A stretch of DNA of 64,000 nucleotides, from assembly GCF_932294415.1 (NCBI RefSeq), contig NC_065535.1, positions 84,775,862-84,839,861 on the forward strand, given 5' to 3'. The stretch comes from Quercus robur. Lineage: Eukaryota > Streptophyta > Magnoliopsida > Fagales > Fagaceae. A program made the translations under genes and the position numbers. Below the pieces are notes generated by a model. The model was not told where the DNA came from, ran no database searches, and saw only the letters and a program-made list of their open reading frames with translations. This document shows positions 12,121 through 23,189 of the stretch, piece by piece (the first letter of the stretch is position 1; every line of letters starts with the position of its first letter).

Positions 12121-12128
12121 TATAAATA
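12121..12128 (+). promoter_or_regulatory. TATA box for the antisense additional ORF
   Basis: TATAAATA, preceded by GC-richer TTCGGCCTC and followed by a CT-rich stretch like a plant 5' leader, 207 bp before the ATG at 12335. It drives the plus strand, opposite to pol, and lies just past the truncated LTR. Confidence 0.6.
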
Positions 12129-12334
12129 GCTATTTCTGAGTCTCTCCTTCACTTTTGCATTCTTCATTCTCCAAACTTTCACTCTGCCGAGCATACACCC
12201 TTTGCGTTCATCTTATAGCCCAGAACACTCTTCCTCCTTAGAGCCCTCAGTAAGTTCCTTTTTCCTTTCCTTCTACTTGTTCTATTTCTTTCTGTTCTAT
12301 TGTAATCATAGTTCTAGGAATCTTACCTTAGAGA

Positions 12335-14637
12335 ATGGGCTATTCTTATCTCCTTTCCTCAGAAGCCTCTTTGGCTACCTTTAGGGCTGCCTATAACGTC
12401 CCTAAAGATGTTGATATCGCCTACTGTCACGAAGGTGATATTGACATCTAAAGGCGTCATGGGGCAAATATAGTTTTCTTTCCTTTAATAGCAATTCTTG
12501 AGGGTGAGATTAGGTTCCCCATTGACCCCCTCGTCATAGGTACACTTAGATTTTACAATCTATGTCTCGACCAACTCCCCCCTAACTTTTACCGAGTGGT
12601 GAGTTGCGTCAGTAAGTTGAACTAGTTGTTCAACTTCCAACTGAACTATCATGACATTCATTGCATTTATAGTTTATGCGACAATATTGATTCAAACTAT
12701 TACTTAAAAACCAGAGACATGAGGGTACGGCTTATTTCATGCCTGCCTGACTCAAATAGGAACTCAACTGGAGAGTTTGTACGGGTGAGCGGCAACTGGC
12801 TTGCCAGGGAGCTCCCCTACGCTTTCTCACCTCGCGAAGTTGGTCGATTCCATATATACTTTCTTAATTTGATTTTATTAATTTTGATTCGATCAAGTAA
12901 TTACTAATCAATTGTTGTGCTGCTTTTGTGCAGAGAGCAAAAGGTTTAAGAAGGATCTTAGAGTAGTGCATGTTCAGGACCTAAATTTTGTGCTTAGGTT
13001 AGAAATTGTGGTACATTGGGACGGACAACTCCGAGCATCTCATTTAATCCTCGGCGTTGATCCCATGTATTCTACTTGGCAAGCATTTAGCCAAGCTTTG
13101 TCAGTTGACAGTCCCCTCCTTTCATACATCGACGTACGACATGCAAATTTTCTTCCTTTGAGGCTCACAGTAGGCGAAGCTCATGACCTTAGTCCATGGT
13201 ACACTTGTTCGAACGAACTTGCACCCATACAGGACAAGTCGGCTGAACGCTTGTCTCAACGCCTTCGAGATCAAGCACACGTGCCTCTGCAGCCTGAAGC
13301 CCTTGTCCAACCCGAGGCCCTTATTGAACCCGAGGATCTCGTTGAACATGAAATGATCATTCAGGAAGCTGAGGAAATAGCTGCCGAATCTATTGACTCT
13401 GATACCGAATCCGATCGAAGTGAAAGCATGGTGACGCGAAGGACGATGACGGTTAGTTGTTTTGTTCCCGACGCCCGACCAGCTACGCAGCAGCAACCAC
13501 CTCAGGGCCGTGGCCAAACTCCCCCTCCTCCTCCTCCTTCTGACCGCTCTCGGAAGAGACAATGCACATCTGAACAAACTCTGTCCGGCTCGAGTGACGC
13601 ACCAACTAGAACTCCCCTCTGGCCATCAGGGAATATTGTCATCCGAAAGCCAACAGCCCAGATGGGGACGAACGTGGCGTCCACCTCCCGACCTGTGCAG
13701 GGATGGCAGCCTATGTTTCAACTAGATGGTAAACCACTTCCTGCCACCGCAAGTGTATGGGTGTAGGAAAAGGGCAAAGGGGATCGCATTGCCCAAAGTT
13801 TGGTGCGCGGTCTCTTGTTAACTAAAGACATGCACGCTTTTGAGGACGGGACGGACGAGTTACTGGGCAGGCAGTTGCAATGGCACACAATTGCGGTAAT
13901 TTCATGTCTCCTAGTTTTCTATCGGCTTTTACACAATTTTTGTTGTACTTATTATAGTTTCCTTTTGCTGTACTTATTATTTGTTTTATCAGGCCGCTCA
14001 ACTGACTCACGTCCTCGATGGGCGGCTAAAGGAGCTGGCCGAGGATGCCAAGCGAGAGAAGACCCTCAAGGATATAGCCGAGGTGAGTGCTAAAGAGAAA
14101 ACCAAGGCTGCCGTGATCGCGGAGAAGAAAGCTACTGCATCCGAGAAGGCCCGGGTGTCAGCAGAGAAGAAATCCTCGAAGTTGGAGACCAAACTAGGTG
14201 AAACCGAGCTGAAATTGGCAGAGGCTGCAAGTTTGAACATAGCTCAGGCAGAGGAGTTGGCTGACTTGAAAGCAGCTCTGGAGGCTTGTGAAAATAAATG
14301 GTATAACGAGGGGTTTGCCGACATGGAAAACTCAGCAAAGCCCATCATACATAAAGCCCGGAAGCTGGCATTTGAGGAGGGTTGGTTGGTTGTCCTACAA
14401 GCCATGGGGGTCCCAGAGGACTCTCTTTTAAGAAACCCGAACCAAATCCCTTTCCCGGTCCCTTCTACTGCTGCCCAAAACCCTCTCGGTGCCATTGACG
14501 AGGAAGAGACGACGAGCATGAGGGAGTTGGTGGAGGCAATTGACTCCTACATGGAGCTGATTGACTTGGAGGCCACTAGCAACCCGCATTTTGGCGATCA
14601 GCTTAGCAAGGACGTCCAACCACCTCTTGTAGCCTAG
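12335..14637 (+). pseudogene. antisense additional ORF of the Tat element (gypsy-type transposon protein)
   Basis: Three exons with GT-AG introns: 12335-12842, 12934-13895 and 13993-14637, together about 705 codons. The first part (PNFYRVVSC near codon 90) resembles the plant 'putative gypsy type transposon' protein family. The middle is acidic, then rich in Pro/Gln/Ser (PPQGRGQTPPPPPP). The last exon is Lys/Glu/Ala rich and strongly predicts a coiled coil (14040-14300), followed by a conserved-looking ENKWYNEGF segment. Three in-frame stops (TAA 12449, TAG 12623, TAG 13764) break it. It is transcribed opposite to gag-pol, as described for several Tat elements. Its biochemical function is unknown. 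Confidence 0.75.
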
Positions 14638-15059
14638 CAGCCTCCTGAGGACGTCGCCCAATTCCAGTTCGTAGATCCTTCAGCTTGATTCCTGGACTCA
14701 GTCTCTACTTCTTATTCCTTTTTAGTTTAACTTCTTTATTCAGCTCACCTACGTCACCGGGATATGGTGATGGACCAATCATTTTTCAAGGTTTAATTTT
14801 CCCAAAGTCACCGGGCTGTGGTGACAAAACACTATTTTAACCTTTACTTGTTTACTTAATCATATTTACCAATGTTTTCTGCTATTTTTCCTATTATGTT
14901 CTTTGATTATCTTTCTGTTTTATAAATATGCACGTATTCCAAATGACCGGGTGGTTTAACCCCGTGATTGATGCTACTTTCTCAAGTCATAAGATTAGGC
15001 AATTGCCGGCCATTCATGATGGCCGGACCAGCATGGGCGGGGCCACTTGCACCTAGAAA
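14638..15059. other. Tat element non-coding segment beyond the additional ORF
   Basis: Contains short paired motifs (GTCACCGGGATATGGTGA, GTCACCGGGCTGTGGTGA) that already resemble the tandem units that follow. No ORF. Confidence 0.6.
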
Positions 15060-15515
15060 GACTTGGCTCCTCGGTGGTAATAATCAAATTCGATATTCAT
15101 TGATGGTTTTTGAAAAAAGGCTCCCACCTGCTCGGTGATGGAAATCAAACCGAAAACAAGTTGTTGTCCTTAGAATTGTTTAGTTTAAGGTTTTCACCTA
15201 CTTGGTGATGAAAATCGATCCGAGAATAGGTTTCTGTCTTTAGAATTGTTTAGTTTAAGGTTTTCACCTATTCGGTGATGAAAATTGAACCGGGAACAGG
15301 TTTCTGTCCTTAGTTTTCAGATTGGTTTCTACTTGCTCGATGATAATAATCGAACCGAGAACAAGTTTTTGCCCTTAGGATTGTTTAGTTTAAGATTTCC
15401 ACTTGCTCGGTGATGAAAATCGAACCGAGAACAAGTTTCTGTCCTTAGTTTTCAGTAAGGTTGCTCGGTGATGATGATCGAACTGAGAAGCAAGTTTCTG
15501 TCCTTAGCTTAAAAC
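15060..15515. repeat. tandem minisatellite (about 72-bp unit) in the Tat 3' region
   Basis: About six and a half imperfect units share TGCTCGGTGATGAAAATCGA, then ACCGAGAACAAGTTTCTGTC and TTAGTTTAAGGTTTTCACCT. They lie just downstream of integrase on the coding strand, the region of Tat/Ogre elements known to carry variable tandem repeats. Confidence 0.85.
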
Positions 15516-15642
15516 AAACTGCCTTAGTTTTCTTAACCTTCCTATTTTTGCTAGCTGGGGCTGATGGATTAACGGTAATGGAATTTAATGCACCTGTATG
15601 GATAAATATCAACTTCATATCAGTTAAAGCATATGTACAAAA

Positions 15643-16205
15643 TTACACTGAATCTACACTTAACAAAAACAGAGTTTCTCCCGTAGATCTCATGGGCATT
15701 GTTTGGTATGCCCATAATACATTGGGCAGCTCCTCGGCCCACTTACCCTTCGCACCGTCCAGTCTTTTCTTCAATCCATTCACAATTGTCTTGTTAACAG
15801 ATTCAGTCTGTCCATTGCTTTGAGGATACGTTGGGATAGAGTATCTGTTCTTGATGCCGAGATCACTGCAAAACTCGCAGAAGGCCCTGCTGTCAAACTG
15901 CAACCCGTTGTCGAATATAAGAGAGTCCGGCACCCCAAATTTAGTGACTATATTCTTCCATATGAACTTCTTAATATCCATGTCCCGGATATTAGCTAAC
16001 GCTTCTGCCTCCGCCCACTTGGTAAAGTAATCAACAGCCACTAAAACAAACCTTCGATTGCCCGACGCTCGGGAAAATGGGCCGATAATATCCAGCCCCC
16101 ATTGTGCAAAGGGCTAAGGGCTGCTGATCGGATTCAGATGTCCTGCTGGCTGGTGGATCAAAGGGGCATGCTTTTGGCACTGCTCACACTTACGCACATA
16201 TTCGA
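15643..16205 (-). pseudogene. integrase domain (Gypsy)
   Basis: The zinc-binding end (VRKCEQCQKHAP, about 16205-16150) is separated by a TAG near 16117 from the catalytic core. The core keeps the D-D-E residues: AVDYFTKW, FDNGLQF and GQTESVNK. The end of the core still reads WAYQTMPMRSTGETLF, typical of plant Gypsy integrase, then runs into non-conserved sequence. The core motifs look intact, but the reading frame from the upstream domains is broken. Confidence 0.88.
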
Positions 16206-16404
16206 CAGCGTCCCTCTGCATTTATGGCCACCAAAATCCTTGAGTCACTGCCCGATGAGCTTATAAGCATCCCCCCACATGACTGCCGCACACGCCATCA
16301 TGTAGCTCGACCAAGAGTTCATTTACTTTCCCAGGGTGTAAGCACAAAAGAGATGGCCCTCCAAAGGACCTTTAATATAGTTTCTTATCTGCCGACAACC
16401 AGTA

Positions 16405-17304
16405 TCAAGAGACTATTTGGCGAACCCTGTTAGCCTCTTTTTCGTCATCTAGGACCCAATCCTCGGCTAAGAAGTCAATAATCGGGTCCATCCAACATGG
16501 CCCGGTTGTTGAAATCACTGTAACACTAACCCCGACGAGACCAACATTAGTCACGGTATTAATGCTTGGTTCCGTTATGACCTCCACTTTGATTAACCAA
16601 GGGACATTCTCAGTCATTGCTGAGGCTAGCGTAGCTAGAGAATCAGCGTGTCTGTTTTGCCCCCAGGGCACTTGGGTCACCTTTGCAATACAGAACTTAC
16701 CCATAACTTGTTTTACCACTTATAAGTACTCTTTCATTCAAAAATCCCAGGCTTCAAAGTTGCCCTGTACCTAGCTAACCACCAGCCATGAATCTGAATA
16801 AATCTCTACGTCCCGGGCACCCGTATCTAAAATGGTCCTCAACCCGGCAAGCAAGGCCTCGTACTCTGCCTCGTTATTAGAGGCTCTAAACCCTAATCTA
16901 AAAGAATGCTCTAGCCATATTCCTTCCGGAGTAATTATGAAAATCCTGGCACCAGCCCTCATGGCGCTTGATGCACTGTCTACAAACACCCTCTATGGAC
17001 AGCTTTCCACATGACAAACTATTTCCCCTTTAATCCTAGGAGAAAATTCCGCCACAAAATCAGCCAACACCTGCCTGTTCACCAAACTCCTTAGCTTATA
17101 CCTTATGTCAAAGGCTCCAAGTTGGGTCCCCCAGTTAGCTATCCGTCTCGTGAAGTCAGATCTTTTCAACAATGATTGCAAAAGGTATTCGATTAATACG
17201 TATACAGTATGAGCCTGAAAGTAATGGGGCAGCTTTCTTGTGGCATGAACTAGTGCCAACAACAACTTTTCCAAAGGCAGATACCTCGTCTTGGCATCGA
17301 CCAA
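16405..17304 (-). pseudogene. RT connection and RNase H domain
   Basis: 16993-17304 encodes the end of the RT connection region (YLPLEKLLLALVHATRKLPHYF, a typical Gypsy RT/RNase H junction). 16771-16989 then carries RNase H residues: FVDSASS, NNEAEYEALLAGL and YSDSWLVV, giving D, E and D. 16405-16719 continues in another frame (VPWGQNRHADSLATLASA). At least two frame breaks separate the pieces. Confidence 0.85.
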
Positions 17305-17340
17305 GGTTTTGCTGATATAATATACGGGCTACTGCACTCC

Positions 17341-18483
17341 TCAGTTCCTCAGAAGCACGACACTTACAGCGTGATCAGATACCAAGAGGTACATGAATAA
17401 GTTCTCCTCGGGCTTTGAGGCTGTCAACATAGGTGTCTGCATTAAATATTCCTTCAAGTTCTGGAAAGCTTTTTCACACTCTTCGTTTAACTGAAATCCC
17501 CTCCACTTCCTCAAAAGGTGGTAAAATGGACGACAGCGATCAGCAAATTTAGAAATGAACCGGTTAAGGGCAGCCAGCATTCCAGTCAATACCTGCACCT
17601 CTTTTGGATTGCTCGGCGACCTGAGACGCTTCACAGCTTCAATCTGATCTGGATTGACTTCGATTCCCCGACAAGTGATTAAATATCCCAAGAACTTGCC
17701 AGCTCCTACCCCAAAAGCACACTTCTCCCCATTAAGGCGCAACTTATGTTGTCGAAGTACTTCAAACACCCCCTGAAAATCCTCAAAGTGTTGTACTTCT
17801 TGCTTGCTTTTCACTACCACGTCATTAATGTACACTTCCTGTACACCTAATCCTATCCCGAAACATCCTCGTCATCATCTGTTGATACGTTGCCCCGACA
17901 TTCTTTAATCTGAAAGGCATCACGGTGTAGTGGTAATTAGCGTCAGGAAAGATGAATGTCGTCTTTTCCTAGTCCTCGACAACCAAGGAAGTCTGATGAT
18001 AGCCTTGAAAAGCGACCAAGAAACCCATCCTTTGGTGCCCATAGGTAGTATCCACCAACTAATCGATTTTTTGGCATAGGGAACGGGTCCTTTTTGACAT
18101 GCTCGGTTTAAATCCATGAAATCTACACAAACCCTCCATTTGTCGTTCTTTTTCCTGACTACCACGGTATTCGCCAGCCACTCCGGGAAAAAGACTTCCT
18201 TTATCGCCCTGGCCTCTTTTAACCTCTTAACCTCCAATTTAACTGTTTCGACGTGCTCCTTGGTTGACCTCCTCGACTTCTGCTTCTTGGGAGGAAACGA
18301 CAGGTCTACGTTAAGCCAGTGAACTATGAATTCGGGATCCACTCTGGGCACCTTATACGGGTTCCAGGCAAAGACATCTATATTTTGAATGAGAAACAAC
18401 AACACTCCTACCCTATCCTTGTCCTTCATACTTGTTCCTATTTGGAAATATCTGTCAACATTCGATAATATTTTAACCCTCAT
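17341..18483 (-). pseudogene. reverse transcriptase, active site altered
   Basis: 18483-17920 carries the fingers region (LANTVVVRKKNDKWRVCVDF) and loses frame after DLNRACQK. 17835-17341 carries the palm and thumb. The catalytic YxDD box reads YIND (17826-17837), so the first catalytic Asp is Asn. The thumb motifs FLGYLIT and GIEVNPDQIEAV are normal. Frameshift plus the lost Asp make the enzyme inactive. Confidence 0.9.
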
Positions 18484-18534
18484 CAGTTCCTCAGCACAAC
18501 TAGCCCCCCTTTCTTCTCGAGGCCCCTGTAATTG

Positions 18535-19485
18535 CTATAAAGTTGCCTCCTTGGTGGTTTCCTTTTGATCGGTCCGTTCGTTCTTCCAATCAACTGCTGA
18601 GACCAGGCATTGTCTAGCCACCTGCTGGCTTCCTCTTACCATGACAATACCCTGCTCGGTATGGAACTTAATCTTCACATGCAGGGTGAATAGAACAGCC
18701 CCCATTGCATGAATCCATAGCCTTCCCAAAATCGCTATATAAGGAGAAAATAAGGCTACCACTATAAACGTTACAACTACCTCCTTACCTTCCATATTCA
18801 CGGGAAATGAGATTTGCCCCTGGGGAATCACCACCCTGTCATCAAACCCGACTAGAGGCATATCATACTTTGAGAGGTCCTCCTTTTTCAACCCAAGCCC
18901 CTTGAAAAGGTCGGGATACATCACGTCAGCCCCACTCCCCTGATCTATTATCACCCTCTTTACTAAGAAACCCCTTATTTGAGTCGTTACTACCAATGCA
19001 TCATCATGCAGCTGAATCGTTCCCTCTAGGTCGTCATTGTAAAAAACAAGAGGTTCTCGAGAAAATTTTATTTTCTTTTCGAGGGGCTGCTCATCCGAGT
19101 AATTTTCTACAGGTACAACAGCTAATACCCCCTTTCTAGTCACCGCCGTACTCCTCGGCGCAGCTTGGATGACTTCAATCACTCCCAGTGGCGGTGGGAG
19201 AGGATTTCCTCTTTGTTGGGCTCCTTGCATGGATGACTTCAAATACCCTGCTTTCACTAGCTGCCCTAAATGATCTTTTAACACCCGGCGCTGCTCGGTG
19301 GTGTGCCCCTTATCTCTATGATAGGTGCAGTACAAGTTCTGGTTCCTCCGAGATGGGTCTCCCCCCATCTTGTTCGGCCATCTGAAGTACAGTTCGTTCT
19401 TAATTCGGTCTACGATCTTGTACACCAGCTCCTTGAACACCACGTTCACCTCCCCCATTTGTACTTTCGGCTGCTGCATTCTCAA
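18535..19485 (-). pseudogene. gag zinc knuckle and aspartic protease
   Basis: Open for 316 codons. The gag knuckle region reads YCTYHRDKGHTTEQR, where the last Cys of the C-x-H-x-C type knuckle is Arg. The protease follows, with active-site IIDQGSGADVMY and the flap/terminal motif YIAILGRLWIHAMGAV. The frame then stops before RT. Confidence 0.85.
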
Positions 19486-20669
19486 ATCCTTCTAGGGTCT
19501 TGGCGAAGAAATGCTCTATCGAGGACGACTTAACAACGGGGCCTTGCCCTTACTCTGTAGCCGATCATCCTCGAGGCGTTTATACTCCTCAATGCACCTC
19601 ATGAGTTGCCTCATATCCTCGGGAGGTCTTTTCGTCAACGACTCCCATAGTTCGAAATCCTCAGGCAGCCTCATTCTAAAAGTGCTTATTACAATTTTCT
19701 CGTTACCCCCACCAATCTCATTGTGACCAATCTCATTGTGAAGCTCTCAGTACCGATTGGCATAACTGCGAAGGGTTTCGCCGACCCTCATCTTCATAGA
19801 TAGTAGTGTGTTAACTGGCTATGGCACCCGGCTGCACATTACAAACTGAGCACTGAATTCCTAAATCAGCTCGGTAAAGTTGTGAATTGAACCTTTTCGT
19901 AACCCATTAAACCATCTTAATGTCGTGGGCCCAAGGCTCGAAGGAAATACCTTACACATCAGCACGTCATTGTGTGTGTGCAGAGACATCATATGGATAT
20001 AATGACTGACGTGCTCTACCGGGTCCGTTTTCCCATCGTAGGAGCTAAATGGTGGCCGCGTGAATCTGCTCGGCATTAGGGCCCGTTCAATGTTGTCAAA
20101 GAACGACGACCGAGCGGCTCTGCATAAGGCACGGCTCATAGCATCCATAGCGGCATTATGGGGCCGTCGCTCCTCTGGGGAGTCTGAACCCTGGTTGGCA
20201 TACTCGCGTGAGCATGAACGATCCCGGTGTCGACGCGATTCTTGGGAATGGGAATGGTCCCTACGTCGATGTGATTCTCGGGAATGGGAATGGTCCCTGC
20301 GTCGATTTCCCCCACTATCACCTTTTCTTTCTCGGTCATCTCAGTCCATTCTCTAGTGCCCATCTCTTGCCTTTAGCTCCGAATCTCTCACCAGTCTGCA
20401 TAGCCGCTCCAGCTCCTCATCTCTCTCGTCAAATTGCCCGTGCCCGAAGCACCTGATATTGTTTGGTGAGTTTGGTACGACCCCTCTCCAAGGCCGGACC
20501 GATCTTCCTCTTGTTCGTGATCCCTATCTTCACGCCTCTTGTGTCTTTGTTCTTGCCAGGTGGATCCCTGAGAAGACCCTATGAAACCACTTTCAGCATA
20601 GCTTCCCGAACGTCTTTCAGACATTTTCCCGAGGGCAAGTCTCAGTTGAACCACAGCTTTGTAGGACAT
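19486..20669 (-). pseudogene. gag, fragmented
   Basis: The likely start is the ATG at 20669 (MSYKAVVQL), 14 bases past the primer binding site core. An early frame closes at 20388. The conserved retrotransposon-gag domain is at 20148-19861 (FTRPPFSSYDGKTDPVEHVS, then PTTLRWFNGL), ending at a TAG. Downstream the homologous sequence continues with stops and a 16-bp tandem duplication of CAATCTCATTGTGAC near 19711-19742. Confidence 0.85.
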
Positions 20670-20687
20670 CCCCACAGACGGCGCCAA
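20669..20687 (-). other. primer binding site
   Basis: TTGGCGCCGTCTGTGGGGA on the minus strand, one base after the 5' LTR end CACA. It is of the TGGCGCC type used by many plant Gypsy elements. Confidence 0.85.
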
Positions 20688-20688
20688 T

Positions 20689-21339
20689 TGTGCGTGCCAA
20701 AGATGAGGCTATTGGGTTGGGCCTCTCTTGGGCTCACAATTTATTTGTATCGTGGGCTTGAGTTTCCTACTTTGGGTTGTTATCGGCACAAAGACTCAAC
20801 GAATTTTTCTCCCTCTCTCTCCCAATCTTCAATTTTCTCTCCAACCTTTCAACAACCCCCTCTTCTCCCTTGTCTTCTCATATTTATAGTCCAATGAGTA
20901 GTGGGGAGTCATGATTACTCTTGTGGTTAGTGGTACAGGAGGTCCAATGTCATTACTACTTAGTGGATGTTTAGTTGGGAGTGGGGTGTGGTGAGAGTGG
21001 CATTGGAACCAGCTCCCCACTTTCAAAGGGGATGTTCGGCAAAGGATTTTTCCCAGGGCGATACCGGTGAAACCGAGGCACAGTGTCCTCTGTCAATGAT
21101 GCTCCGGTCTGAGGTGTACCTTGTCGGGCAATTCCTAGGTTACCGGCTATTATGAACATACATTATAGCGGTTTGCTCGACGAGTTTTGGGTCGGGCGTA
21201 ATGTCATGAGGCCCGGGCCCGTGGCCTTAGCAGGCCGAGGGTTTGGTTTTAGGCAAGTGGGTTGGGCCCGTGGGCCGTAATGTAAAGTTAATGTCCAAGG
21301 TCCAAGGCCCAAATAGGTTCAGGGGTCCCGTGTTGTACA
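20689..21339 (-). repeat. 5' LTR (651 bp)
   Basis: On the minus strand it starts TGTACAACACGGG and ends GCACGCACA. The TATA box TATAAATA is at 20888-20881. The 366-bp upstream part (20974-21339) has no counterpart in the other LTR. The repeat ATGGT follows at 21340-21344. Confidence 0.85.
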
Positions 21340-21466
21340 ATGGTCATCCCTATATTTGACTAGCTTGACTATATACTTGCTTTGCATGTGGTTAGAGTTC
21401 ATTAGTTGCACATAATCTTATCTCATATGTGGCTAATTATTATTGTTTTCCATGTGTAATGCACTT

Positions 21467-21469
<3 letters not shown>

Positions 21470-21559
<90 letters not shown>
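21470..21559. repeat. (CT)n microsatellite
   Basis: About 45 uninterrupted CT units. Confidence 0.97.
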
Positions 21560-21561
<2 letters not shown>

Positions 21562-21829
21562 CAATCATCCAATTGATGATTAACCCTTCTAAAAATAGGC
21601 CACCTCAAGTAAGAAAGAAAGTTGGTGTTGTACAAAAATAAGCCGTCGCTGACAGCAATGAGACCTTATTCATCAACCTCTCCAATGTGAACCTCAAGTC
21701 TCATCCGTTACCTTTCATCTTCTCATTCACCAACATAGATCTTGACATTCATCACTTGCACAATTCCTAGCATTCTTGCAAAGATCTTAACTTTTAGAGA
21801 TGAGATTATTGTTTAAATGAGTTTCTTGG

Positions 21830-21896
21830 ATTTTTTTTTTTTTTTTTTGTTTTTTTTTTTGTTTTTTTTTTGTTTTTTTTTTTTGTTTTTTTTGTT
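21830..21896. repeat. poly(T) with regularly spaced G
   Basis: Runs of 8-19 T separated by single G, about 65 bp. It may be the decayed poly(A) of a minus-strand retroinsertion. Confidence 0.8.
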
Positions 21897-22703
21897 AAGC
21901 TTACATCAAAGATAAAATTATATCTATAAGAAGTGTATTTGGTTCATATGATTTTCTTTTCATGATTGATTTATCACCCTTAACAAATTTTTATTGATTC
22001 CTAATAATGTGTAGCATGTTTTGTGTACTAATGGTTAAATCTTCTCAACTTGATGACCCATTTGACAACTAATCATCCACCCAAAAGCAATTTACGGGCG
22101 GTCTCACCCAATCCTTTAGTCGAGAGTGAGTAGAGGCACCCTTCACCTATTAGAGTTGATTCAATTGGAAGGTTGACCCTTAATTTGAGGCTAATCGTTG
22201 CATGATCGCCCTTTAGTGGTAAACGATTAAGAACATTTAGATATATTTAAGATGAAGATTTATTATAATGAATCTAAAAATAATACAGTACTATCATTCG
22301 TATTTGGTAAAATAAGATTTTAAATAAAATGACCATTATATATACCCAGGACGATTAAGAATTAATTTTTCACCATAAAATTTATCCTCTCTTTCTTTCT
22401 TTTTTTGATATCTATCCTCTCTTTCAAATAAAATGAATTGATTCATGCTTTATTAAATATTACTTCAATATTATATTTTTGTGTGGTTTTTTTTATTTTT
22501 TTATTTTATTTATAATGTTTTCAAATATGATTCTCTGAAGAGTTCGTGAATACGATATTAATAGTTTTCATAATTTATTCTTAGGGGTGGCAATATTTGA
22601 CATGATTGGCAAATATGACATGGACACAACACGAAATAAATAAGTTAGTATTTGGTGTGATTGTATTTATGTAAAAAAAAAAAAATGTTTAGCCTATCAA
22701 ACA
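21897..22703. other. intergenic; old hAT-like end at about 22584
   Basis: No gene. TTAGGGGTGGCAATATTTGACA near 22582-22603 looks like a hAT-type terminus, with words such as GACATGGACACAACACG behind it. A related sequence (GGATCGTATCATGTCAAACC) reappears after the MULE near 28150. The MULE may therefore have landed inside an older hAT relic, although the other terminus is not found. Confidence 0.4.
22383..22425 (-). mobile_element. tail-only retroinsertion (GATATC-A7)
   Basis: TATCCTCTCTTTC is repeated exactly at 22383-22395 and 22413-22425 around a 17-bp insert that reads GATATC plus A-rich on the minus strand. Confidence 0.6.
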
Positions 22704-22769
22704 TTCTTAATAGGTGTAAATGCACTTTTAGTCCCTACATTTTGACTTTTTTTCCATTTTGGTCCCTAC

Positions 22770-22864
22770 TGTGAGGGGTAAAAGACCAGTAGGCCCGTGT
22801 CGATGTCTATATTGGGCCAAAGGTCCAACCCAAGGAAAAAATCCCACTCTCTACAAATTCATTG
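22770..22864 (+). repeat. 5' LTR remnant with internal deletion
   Basis: 22770-22845 matches the first 76 bp of the right LTR. It then jumps through a shared CCC to CCCACTCTCTACAAATTCAT, which lies at 26212 in the right LTR. About 500 bp are missing, plus the last 64 bp. Confidence 0.85.
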
Positions 22865-23189
22865 GCGAATATGACGGTTAGTCACGGTCAAGCTCCTATC
22901 AACAAGAATCCCTCGAGAGGAACATTTTGGCAGTGGTGTGAGTTGCGCGAAAGCCCCCCAGCATTTCCAGGAACACACCGCCATTATCATAGCTCAGCCT
23001 CCGTTTTGGGTCACACTTCAAAGTGTTCATTACGAGGGGAGGATCGCTAGATAGCGTAGTTCAAGGGGCTGGACGTCAGATATGCGCCCCCATGTACTTG
23101 TTAAGGGGCTAACTCTTGAGACCCCTAATATTGCGATTCGCTGAATTCCCTACGGACAAGGTAGCCGAGGGCTAAACCGGAATCTATCC

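Larger units (their letters stand above)
11769..21339 (-). mobile_element. degenerate Ty3/Gypsy Tat-type LTR retrotransposon
   Basis: Direct repeats ATGGT at 11764-11768 and 21340-21344 bracket a 9.6-kb element with LTR-derived ends. On the minus strand the order is 5' LTR, primer binding site, gag, protease, reverse transcriptase, RNase H, integrase, then a long 3' region and the remaining 3' LTR. This Gypsy order, the gag type, and an extra antisense ORF between integrase and the 3' LTR are typical of the Tat lineage. Every coding domain has stops, frameshifts or altered key residues, so the element cannot be autonomous. The LTRs are unequal: only 285 bp of the 651-bp right LTR has a counterpart on the left. 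Confidence 0.9.

Noticed and set aside
13122..13577. 151-codon minus-strand frame
   Set aside because: Antisense shadow of the additional ORF in the Tat element; no family resemblance.
20388..20687. gag start at 20687
   Set aside because: The first codon there is TTG and belongs to the primer binding site. The in-frame ATG at 20669 is the more likely start.
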